Positions 1 to 5,535 of a DNA stretch of 5,618 bases are shown piece by piece. This stretch comes from an uncultured Planctomycetota bacterium. Its GTDB lineage: Bacteria > Planctomycetota > UBA1135 > GCA-002686595. How positions within the stretch are numbered: the first letter of the stretch is position 1; each line of letters starts with the position of its first letter. Both the position numbers and the translations under genes were made by a program. The stretch is taken from positions 1 to 5,618 of the forward strand of contig CAIKQM010000581.1 in the NCBI GenBank assembly GCA_903829565.1. The letters run 5' to 3'. A model generated the notes under the pieces. That model was not told where the DNA came from, ran no database searches, and worked only from the letters and a program-made list of their open reading frames with translations.

Positions 1-90
1 ATCAAGAATCTCGAAGGCATCGTTTGCGTGGATGCCTCGCATGTGGCCTTCACGGCAGAAGGTCGCACCTTCATCGAGCGCGTACGCTGA
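1..90 (+). CDS. 3' end of a gene, possibly HemN-type coproporphyrinogen III oxidase (partial)
   Basis: Frame 1 is open from the window edge to a TGA at 88-90 and gives 29 residues; the start lies outside the window. The visible tail contains LEGIVCVDASHVAFTAEGR followed by TFIERVR. The pattern of a short hydrophobic stretch with Gly-(Leu/Ile)-Val, then a beta-hairpin, then Thr-x-x-Gly-Arg-x-Phe, resembles the C-terminal winged-helix segment of oxygen-independent coproporphyrinogen III oxidases (radical SAM, haem synthesis). Known HemN proteins usually run on for about ten more residues after this motif, so this one would be slightly short. Other winged-helix proteins share the Thr-x-x-Gly-Arg pattern. 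The gene is convergent with the next one, and the two coding ends overlap by 20 bases. That this is a gene end is fairly likely; the family is a weak guess. Confidence 0.45.
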   Translation: MKNLEGIVCVDASHVAFTAEGRTFIERVR

Positions 91-1351
91 GTTGAACTCC
101 ATGCGCTTGCAGCGCGCCGGTGGCTGGTAGACGGACATCCAGCGTTGAGCCAGCGGCTTCGAGTTGCCATTCGCCAGCGCACAGTCCGCGCACAGCGAAG
201 CGTCCGTCGATGTCGACGGGCAGGACCCGCTCGTGCAGTGCGGCTGAAACGCCGTCACGCGGCCGCAAGCGCAGCATTCCACGGAACGGCTGGCCATCGT
301 GGTCGAGCACTACGCCATGCAGACGACACTCGCTGAGGCGCTCACAGCGACCGGCTTGTACCGTCGTGCCGGCGTGGGCCTCGACCGCGAAGCGCAGTGT
401 TGCATGCTTGGCAAGGCTCGCCTCCACGGTCACTCGGCCTGCAATCGTGGGGATGAGGTACTGATCGCCAGCAACGGTAGCTGGCACCGGAACAGGCGCT
501 GCGTCACCTAGGGCAAGGTGAAACTGCACTGCGTCTTCCGTCGCTTGGGCGCCGTCGAAAGCCAGCCAAGCCACCTGTTGCAGCACGCTTGCGGCTTCGG
601 CCCCAAGCTGACAAGTTTGCTTGACGGACGCCTGCAGGTCTTGCTCCCAATCGATGGTGGCCAAGTCCACTGCACCCATCTTCCAGGCGATGCGCGCAGG
701 TTGATGGGCTACCAACTCGACGGGCGCTCCTCCCGGCAGGCTGAAAGTGCGTGCGGCGAGCACACGCGGAGTCGAGCCTTGCTGCTCAAGACTCAGCTGG
801 CCACCAACCAAAGCCCCCAAACCGCGCGCTTCCAGAAAGCTTGCGAGGGGCGTCTGCTCCTCAGGCGCTGTCCCTGTGCGCACCACGAGTGCAAGCTGCA
901 CCGTTGCAAGCGGAAAGACCACGAAGTCCGCCGCGGCATCCTGGGGCTCGAGGAGCGGCTGTACAAAAATCTTTACAGTCTGGCTGGCCTCTGTGTACCC
1001 GCGCGCCTTGCACGTCACTGTCCATTGCGTGGCCCTGTGCGCTGCAACCGCGTACCGTCCCTCCGCATTCGTGCGCGTGATGATGCTCGGGGCGGTGTCG
1101 CCGGTGCCTACGGCCCTGATCTCGACCCCGGCTAGCGCGTTCCCTTGCGGATCGACAACGCGACCCGCGATCCGCACGAGGTGCTTGGGCGCCACTGGGC
1201 TGCGCACTCCCGTCAGGTCGTCACGCTCTGCAACAGGCACCTCGGTCACTTCGGATGGCGCCAGCGGTGCGATGGCAGGCGCAGGCCGCCCCCACCAATA
1301 CGCGCCCGCGCCGGCGGCCAAAAGCAGCAACAAAGCTGTGCGTGTCTGCAT
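71..1351 (-). CDS. Exported or membrane-anchored protein with two carboxypeptidase-regulatory-like domains
   Basis: A 426-residue protein of no specific known function. The N-terminus (MQTRTALLLLLAAGAGAYWW) is an Arg followed by a hydrophobic run at residues 6-20, so it is a signal peptide or a single membrane anchor; a Pro/Ala-rich linker follows to about residue 56. Residues 58-130 match the carboxypeptidase-regulatory-like beta-sandwich: GRVVDPQGNALAGVEI, then TNAEGRYAV, then KARGYTEAS. A second, weaker copy occupies about 343-398: LHGVVLDHDGQPFRGMLRL, then DIDGRFAVRGL. Residues 140-340 are beta-rich and unrecognised. No catalytic residues are visible; in other proteins these domains act as structural or adhesive modules. 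The ATG at 1351 directly precedes the hydrophobic segment, which supports it, but the bases just upstream on this strand are CTCCTTCC, with no Shine-Dalgarno sequence. It is divergent from the barrel gene. Coding and exported are well supported; the cellular role is unknown. Confidence 0.85.
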   Translation of the reverse strand: MQTRTALLLLLAAGAGAYWWGRPAPAIAPLAPSEVTEVPVAERDDLTGVRSPVAPKHLVRIAGRVVDPQGNALAGVEIRAVGTGDTAPSIITRTNAEGRYAVAAHRATQWTVTCKARGYTEASQTVKIFVQPLLEPQDAAADFVVFPLATVQLALVVRTGTAPEEQTPLASFLEARGLGALVGGQLSLEQQGSTPRVLAARTFSLPGGAPVELVAHQPARIAWKMGAVDLATIDWEQDLQASVKQTCQLGAEAASVLQQVAWLAFDGAQATEDAVQFHLALGDAAPVPVPATVAGDQYLIPTIAGRVTVEASLAKHATLRFAVEAHAGTTVQAGRCERLSECRLHGVVLDHDGQPFRGMLRLRPRDGVSAALHERVLPVDIDGRFAVRGLCAGEWQLEAAGSTLDVRLPATGALQAHGVQLSVRAR

Positions 1352-1446
1352 GGAAGGAGCGCCGCGCGTCAGCTAGACTTTACACCTGCGGCTCGTCGTG
1401 TGGTACGACCGAGCTCGCCCTATCCTCCGCCTCCCCAGGATCATCT
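1352..1446. promoter_or_regulatory. Divergent intergenic region, probable promoters in both directions
   Basis: These 95 bases separate two divergently read genes and must carry the start signals of the leftward gene and probably those of the rightward pair. On the minus strand a -10-like TAAAGT lies at 1382-1377 within GGTGTAAAGT. On the plus strand a -10-like TATCCT lies at 1421-1426, about 20 bases before the barrel start. Neither has a convincing -35 box at normal spacing. A small inverted repeat, GTCGT (1395-1399) and ACGAC (1405-1409) with a 5-base gap, lies between them and could be an operator, though arms this short occur by chance. Promoter function follows from gene orientation; the exact boxes are weak. 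Confidence 0.4.
1437..1440 (+). promoter_or_regulatory. Weak ribosome binding site of the barrel gene
   Basis: AGGA lies six bases before the ATG at 1447. It helps choose this start over the in-frame ATG at 1255. The upstream start would add 64 residues of non-signal-like sequence and run back into the divergent gene. Confidence 0.35.
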
Positions 1447-2004
1447 ATGGCCCGTTTCTGTTTGCTCGCGGCAGCTGCTGTCGCTGCGCTCGGCTCTGTG
1501 TCCACTGCGCAAGAAGTGATGTATGGCGCCGGAGAGGGCGAGCTGCTCTTTGGTTTCAGCGCGAACTATCGCTACGCGCACGCGGATAGCATCGGTCCCG
1601 GCGCTGACGAGACCGAGAGCTTCGTTGCCAACGGTTCACTGAGCTGGTTCCTGCAACGTGAGCACGAAGTCGGCTTCGAGCTCTCACCCAGTTTCATTCG
1701 CAGCGAGCTCGGAGGCGATTCGCTCGATCTGTATGCAGGCGGGTTCTACAACTACAACTGGTGGACCTCACCGCAGACCACCATCTACGCCGGCCCGCAA
1801 TTCGGCGTCTTGAGCACGGATACCTCCGGTTCCGATGGTGACACGGCCTTCTCGTGGGGCGTGCACGCCGGTTTCCGCTACTGGATCGATCCGAGCGTCT
1901 CCATCGACATCGAACCGCGTGTGTCGTTCACGTCCTTGGACGAGTCACTCGGTGGCGACCAAAGCGTTTTTGACCTCCTCATCGGCCTCTCGGTCAAGCT
2001 GTGA
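1447..2004 (+). CDS. Predicted eight-stranded outer-membrane beta-barrel protein
   Basis: A 185-residue protein. The N-terminus MARFCLLAAAAVAALGSVSTA is a typical Sec signal peptide, with probable cleavage after Ala21 before Gln-Glu. The mature part of about 164 residues reads as eight amphipathic beta-strands of roughly 13-16 residues, alternating hydrophobic and polar side chains and rich in aromatic and glycine residues: about 31-44, 57-70, 73-87, 92-106, 111-124, 132-147, 150-163 and 172-185. Examples are SLDLYAGGFYNYNWW and TTIYAGPQFG. Length and strand count fit small outer-membrane barrels of the OmpA/OmpX-like or OMP_b-brl type. It ends in LIGLSVKL: the last strand is intact but ends in Leu, not the usual Phe. 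Loops carry many Asp, Ser and Gly residues. Its stop shares a base with the next gene's ATG, so the two are probably co-translated. Ligand and role are unknown; this could be a structural barrel or a small channel. Confidence 0.82.
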   Translation: MARFCLLAAAAVAALGSVSTAQEVMYGAGEGELLFGFSANYRYAHADSIGPGADETESFVANGSLSWFLQREHEVGFELSPSFIRSELGGDSLDLYAGGFYNYNWWTSPQTTIYAGPQFGVLSTDTSGSDGDTAFSWGVHAGFRYWIDPSVSIDIEPRVSFTSLDESLGGDQSVFDLLIGLSVKL

Positions 2005-4541
2005 TGACTATTCAACAGGCGTGGTTGGCGCTGGGGCTTGCAGCTCTCGCGAGTTCCTGCTTTGTCTCCGAAGGCGAGTGCACGCAAGCCGGCTTGCAGG
2101 TGGATCCCTGCACGGTCAGCGCACGCGCTGGGCAGACCATCGTGATCCAAGCGGCTCCGCCCGGCGCGCCTGACAGCCCGGTCGACTTCATTCTGCCCGA
2201 GTCGGCTGCCACCGCTTTCGCGATTCAGTCCGAGCCCAATCGCCTCACGCTGGTCAGCACGCAGAACGTGACCGGCTTCTTCCCGGTGCAAGCCACCAGT
2301 CAAGTGGATGAGACGAAGACCGGCGGCGCAACGGTCGCTGTCGCTCAGGCCAACTTTGGCTCCACACCGCCGCCCTTCGTGGTGTTCGGCGGCGATTTCC
2401 CGGTTGGGAGCAAAGCCTCGGCCACTGCCGCCGGCGGCAACCTCTACTACGTGGCGTACGCCGACAGCTCCAGCTCGTCGCTCGGGGCAGGCAATCCGCT
2501 GAACAACTTCGTGCGGCAATACGATGTCAACACGAACCAGCTCCTAGCCCAAGCGACGGATCAGTTCCTGTCCTTTGGCAGCTCGACCGAGCAGCTCGTG
2601 GTCGCGCCGAACGTGGCTGCAGACTGCCAGGGCTTCGGCTATTGGGTCGATAGCGACGTGAAGAACGGCTATGTGTTGCGGCGTCTGGCTCCGCGGAGTC
2701 AGGTCGTCAACGAGCAGGTGCTCGGCTCGTATGACAGCTTCCGGCTCGATACCTTGTCGGTGGGTTGCGATGGCGACTTGTACTTCGTGGCGAGTCGCGC
2801 CGTCCAAACCGGCTTCGATGGGCCGGTGTTGGCGGTCAAGGTCCAGCCCGATGGCGCGGTGGTCCTTGGTGGCGATTTCACCAGCTACAACGGCGTGCCC
2901 TGCGGTCGCATCGTGCGCCTGCTGCCGAGCGGTCAGCGCGATTCCAGCTTCAATGCCAGCGGTGTCGGTGCGAACGCGCGTGTCTCGGCCTTGGCGGTCC
3001 AACCGGATGGCAAGATTGTCGCGGGCGGTGAGTTCACCAGCTTCAACGGGCAAACTGCTCTGAACTTGGTGCGTCTGGAGGCGAATGGTGCCGTCGACCC
3101 CGGTTTCAACGCCCTTGGCTTTGCACTGGGCGGGCAAGGCCCGATCGGCGTGCATGCCTTCGCCCTGCAGGAGGACGGCAAGCTCTTGGTCGGCGGCTAC
3201 TTTGAGTCCTACGGCCAGCTGTTCGCCAACGGCTTGGTGCGTGTGGAAACCGATGGCACGCCGGACCTCGGCTTTGACATCGGCGGGGGTGCAACCTTAG
3301 GCAGCCAGATCACAGGCGAAGTGTGGGGGATCACCCTGCTCGCCGGTGGTTCGATGCTGGTGGCCGGTGACTTCACCAACTTCAACTTCGCGACAGCCGG
3401 CAGCCTTGTGCGCCTGACCTCGGCGGGACAGGTGGACACGAACTTCCTCGCCTCGGGCGCGGCCAACAATGTGGTGTATTCCGCGCAGTTGGTCTCGGGC
3501 ACGCAGGCCGTCATCGTGGGCGAGTTCACGGCGTACGGAGGGATTACCAGCAACTGCATTGCGCGCATCAACATCGCGACAGGGGCGCTGGACACCGCGT
3601 TCGCCGCCGCAGGTCCCGGCCCCACGCAAGGCGGACAAGTTCCGCCGTCCCTCGTGGCTTGCTCCGTGCTTCCCTCAGGCCAGTTGTTGATCGGTGGCTC
3701 GTTTGGCTCGTGGGCGGGGGATGCGTCCCACGCTTACTTGGTGCGTCTGAATGCGGACGGCACGTTGGACGCCACCTATGCGGCCGATGTGTTCCCGCAA
3801 GGGTTGGTGGTGGCCATCGCGGAGGGCTCGAAGGGGGCTGCCTACATCGGCGGTGTGTTCCAGACCATCGGCGGCCAAGCCTATCCGTACTTCGCCAACC
3901 TCGACAGCGGTGGTGTGCCCCAAGGCGGCCCGGTCGGTGGCGGCGGTCCCACGATCTACAGGATCGCGCGCTTCGGTCAAGAGCCGACCCCGCTGCTTGC
4001 GGATATCTCGACCGCGAACTTCCTGTCCCTGATCACCTCGATGGCTGTCGACAAGGGCGGTCGTCTGGTGGCGGGCTCTTCGAACCCTGATGGTTTCCCG
4101 TATGCGGCGCGCTTCTTTGTCGATCTCGGCGATGAGAGCAAGCCGCTTGTGACCTTTGATGACGAGTTCTTCATTGGCCTACAGGGCGGTAGTGGCGGCA
4201 AGGGCGGCAAAGGCGGTTCACCCCAGTTGGTGCATCCCGTGATCGATGTCGCCGTCGACGCCGGCGATGCCATTTATCTCGGCGTGAAGACACCGGCAGG
4301 TGACTACGTCGCGGGCTTCAATACGCTCGGGCAAGAGGTCTATCGCGTGGCGACCTACACCAATGTGTGTCCCACCGACTGCCTCGAAGCGGCCTGCGGC
4401 ACAGAGGTCCCGTTCGAGAACATCCTCTCGCTCGGCGTGTCTTCCGGCGGAGCTCTGCGCGTCATCGACGACATCGTCACGGATGGCTTGCCTGTACCGT
4501 GCCAAGAGTCCGTGCGCTTGATCCTGCTGGATCCTCGCTGA
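2004..4541 (+). CDS. Large surface protein, probable lipoprotein, with a delta-60 repeat block inside a second propeller-like domain
   Basis: An 845-residue protein from the ATG at 2004; a GTG at 2001 in the same frame would add one residue. The ATG overlaps the barrel gene's stop (TGATG) and no Shine-Dalgarno is seen, which points to translational coupling. Residues 1-19 (MTIQQAWLALGLAALASSC) look like a lipoprotein signal with Cys19 as the lipid site, but the n-region has no Lys or Arg and the lipobox is imperfect (ALASSC), so plain secretion is possible. Residues 26-115 form a beta-rich Ig-like region. From about 169 come blade-like units (169-217, 223-264). Residues 280-640 hold seven delta-60 repeats of the type VQPDGKIVAGGEFTSFNG. 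Blade-like units resume at 651-692, 701-760 and 768-823. A Gly/Lys linker (GGSGGKGGKGG) starts at residue 728. Cys789, Cys793 and Cys798 may form disulfides. Delta-60 repeats are known from large bacterial surface proteins of mostly unknown function; no enzyme motif is seen. Likely role: an envelope or extracellular binding protein partnered with the barrel. Confidence 0.85.
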   Translation: MTIQQAWLALGLAALASSCFVSEGECTQAGLQVDPCTVSARAGQTIVIQAAPPGAPDSPVDFILPESAATAFAIQSEPNRLTLVSTQNVTGFFPVQATSQVDETKTGGATVAVAQANFGSTPPPFVVFGGDFPVGSKASATAAGGNLYYVAYADSSSSSLGAGNPLNNFVRQYDVNTNQLLAQATDQFLSFGSSTEQLVVAPNVAADCQGFGYWVDSDVKNGYVLRRLAPRSQVVNEQVLGSYDSFRLDTLSVGCDGDLYFVASRAVQTGFDGPVLAVKVQPDGAVVLGGDFTSYNGVPCGRIVRLLPSGQRDSSFNASGVGANARVSALAVQPDGKIVAGGEFTSFNGQTALNLVRLEANGAVDPGFNALGFALGGQGPIGVHAFALQEDGKLLVGGYFESYGQLFANGLVRVETDGTPDLGFDIGGGATLGSQITGEVWGITLLAGGSMLVAGDFTNFNFATAGSLVRLTSAGQVDTNFLASGAANNVVYSAQLVSGTQAVIVGEFTAYGGITSNCIARINIATGALDTAFAAAGPGPTQGGQVPPSLVACSVLPSGQLLIGGSFGSWAGDASHAYLVRLNADGTLDATYAADVFPQGLVVAIAEGSKGAAYIGGVFQTIGGQAYPYFANLDSGGVPQGGPVGGGGPTIYRIARFGQEPTPLLADISTANFLSLITSMAVDKGGRLVAGSSNPDGFPYAARFFVDLGDESKPLVTFDDEFFIGLQGGSGGKGGKGGSPQLVHPVIDVAVDAGDAIYLGVKTPAGDYVAGFNTLGQEVYRVATYTNVCPTDCLEAACGTEVPFENILSLGVSSGGALRVIDDIVTDGLPVPCQESVRLILLDPR
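2841..3923 (+). repeat. Seven delta-60 protein repeats within the large surface protein
   Basis: Seven degenerate copies start at residues 280, 332, 388, 445, 496, 555 and 606 of the 845-aa protein, so the period varies between 51 and 59 residues. The core reads hydrophobic-x-x-Asp/Ser-Gly-x-hydrophobic(2-3)-Gly-Gly-x-Phe-x-Ser/Asn-hydrophobic, then Leu-Val-Arg-Leu, then x-Gly-x-hydrophobic-Asp-x-x-Phe. Copies 1 and 2 (VQPDGAVVLGGDFTSYNG; VQPDGKIVAGGEFTSFNG) are closest to each other. Copies 4-7 drift, and copy 7 (AYIGGVFQTIGGQ) is the most degenerate. This matches the delta-60 repeat family (DUF5122), thought to form beta-propellers; seven copies would suit a closed seven-bladed ring. The DNA of the copies has diverged, so the repeats are old and not a recent tandem duplication. 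Confidence 0.85.
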
Positions 4542-4564
4542 CGGTTGCTCGACAGCGAATGGTG

Positions 4565-4570
4565 TAAGAT
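4565..4570 (+). promoter_or_regulatory. Possible -10 element of the yebC-family gene
   Basis: TAAGAT ends eight bases before the ATG at 4579, inside a 37-base gap. It fits the TANNNT form seen at promoters of leaderless or short-leader transcripts. No Shine-Dalgarno lies between it and the start. TTGCTC at 4545-4550 is too close (14-base spacer) to be a good -35. Weak evidence from a six-base match. Confidence 0.25.
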
Positions 4571-4578
4571 CGTCCGCC

Positions 4579-5289
4579 ATGGGACGTCAGTGGCTGCACG
4601 CAAAGAAAGAGATCACCGCTAACAAGCGGGCTTCCATCACCACCAAGCTGGTGCGCGAAATCACCGTCGCCGCCAAGACCGGCGTGCCCGATCCGGCGCA
4701 CAACCCGCGCTTGGAAGTGGCCGTCGAGGCGGCGCGCAAGCAGTCCGTGTCGAACGATGTCATCCAGCGCGCCATCAAGCGCGGTGCGGGCGGCGGTTCG
4801 GACGGGGCCGTGATGGAGCTGGTCACCATCGAGGGCTACGCGCCCTACAACGTGCCCGTGGTGGTCGAGTGCCTGACCGACAACCGCAACCGCACCGCGC
4901 CCGACATGCGCATGCTGTTCCGCGAGGGCCAGTTCGGTTCCAAGGTCATGTTCCTGTTCGACCACATGGGCATCATCGAGGCGACCCGCGAAGGCGAGGG
5001 GCACGACTTGGAAGAGGCCGCCATCGAGGCCGGCGCGCAGGATGTCGAGAAGCTCGAGGACCTCGACGACGAGATGAGCGGCGGGCGCTTCTTTAGCTCG
5101 CCTACGGACCTGGACATCGTGTCGAAGGCGCTGCGCGCGGCAGGGTGGGCGGTGACGAAGGCGGAGATGGGGTACAAGCCGAAGGATTTGGTGGCGCTGG
5201 ATGAGGGCAAGAGGGCGGAGGTGGTCGCGTTCTTGCGGGCGATTGATGACCATGATGATTGCCACCGGATCTATGCGGCGTTGGCCTAA
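4579..5289 (+). CDS. yebC: YebC/PmpR/TACO1-family protein
   Basis: A 236-residue protein, close to the usual length (E. coli YebC has 246). The N-terminal helical domain (about 1-75) begins MGRQWLHAKKEITANKRAS, continues TKLVREITVAAK and NPRLEVAVEAARKQSVSNDV, and ends at IQRAIKRGAGGG, all in the family's order. The two following alpha/beta domains carry VTIEGYAPYNVPVVVECLTD, then NRNRTAPDMRMLFREGQFG, the strongest family signature. The C-terminus (KPKDLVALDEGKRAEVVAFL) is complete. The segment after REG is a few residues shorter than in E. coli YebC. The family was first described as DNA-binding regulators (PmpR); mitochondrial TACO1 and bacterial YebC-type proteins are now linked to translation, notably relief of ribosome stalling at proline runs. 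The protein is cytosolic. No ruvC, a common neighbour, follows within the window. It lies 37 bases after the surface-protein gene, so read-through is possible. Family assignment is firm; the subfamily role is inferred. Confidence 0.95.
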   Translation: MGRQWLHAKKEITANKRASITTKLVREITVAAKTGVPDPAHNPRLEVAVEAARKQSVSNDVIQRAIKRGAGGGSDGAVMELVTIEGYAPYNVPVVVECLTDNRNRTAPDMRMLFREGQFGSKVMFLFDHMGIIEATREGEGHDLEEAAIEAGAQDVEKLEDLDDEMSGGRFFSSPTDLDIVSKALRAAGWAVTKAEMGYKPKDLVALDEGKRAEVVAFLRAIDDHDDCHRIYAALA

Positions 5290-5328
5290 ATCGATACTGG
5301 TCCAGATGAGTGTGCACGAGTCTTCAGG

Positions 5329-5357
5329 GTCCAAGCGGCCCTGCGGGGCCCTAGGAC
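5329..5357 (+). other. Hairpin 40 bases downstream of the yebC-family stop, possible terminator or 3' stem
   Basis: GTCC (5329-5332) and GGAC (5354-5357) enclose GGCCC (5337-5341), a TGCG loop (5342-5345) and GGGCC (5346-5350), giving nine GC-rich pairs with an internal loop. Its position after the gene suggests a transcript-end or stabilising stem, but no T run follows, so classic intrinsic termination is not supported. Confidence 0.35.
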
Positions 5358-5506
5358 TGCGATCGGCAGGTTGAGCGCGTGGAATCCCGTTGGGGTGGGC
5401 CACGGCCTACTCGGGGCTACTTACGGACCTGCGGCCTGAGGTTCGTGGCGTGTTGCGCACTGGACCACGGCCTAGCCCGCGCCGCGCGGTCAGGAATGGG
5501 GGTGCT

Positions 5507-5535
5507 GGTCAGTCCTAGGCCTCGGCCTGGTGACC
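5507..5535 (+). repeat. Nested inverted repeat in the non-coding right end
   Basis: GGTCA (5507-5511) pairs with TGACC (5531-5535), and inside them AGGCC (5517-5521) pairs with GGCCT (5524-5528) around a two-base centre. An alternative pairing exists: AGTCCT (5511-5516) with AGGACT (5543-5548). The two foldings are mutually exclusive at position 5511. The arms are exact but short for GC-rich DNA. Confidence 0.4.

Noticed and set aside
518..1135. A 205-residue open frame on the plus strand
   Set aside because: It lies opposite the minus-strand exported-protein gene, is Arg/Cys/His-rich with no recognisable domain, and is explained by the high GC content.
1395..1409. GTCGT/ACGAC inverted repeat as a definite operator
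   Set aside because: Five-base arms are common by chance in GC-rich DNA, so it is mentioned only within the intergenic region.
1255..1446. Longer N-terminus for the barrel protein from the ATG at 1255
   Set aside because: It would place 64 non-signal residues before a good Sec signal peptide and overlap the divergent gene by about 100 bases.
1878..2519. A 213-residue open frame on the minus strand
   Set aside because: It is antisense to the coupled barrel and surface-protein genes, with no domain resemblance and no plausible signal or ribosome site.
5306..5374. A 22-residue plus-strand frame after the YebC-family gene
   Set aside because: It is too short, has no ribosome site and runs through the hairpin at 5329-5357.
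4477..5403. A 308-residue open frame on the minus strand
   Set aside because: It is antisense to the clearly real YebC-family gene and the surface-protein end; its composition (His, Arg, Asp, Leu) is typical of a shadow frame.
5437..5455. GAGGTTCG, resembling a tRNA T-arm
   Set aside because: The loop lacks the expected continuation, and no acceptor, D or anticodon stems can be placed around it.
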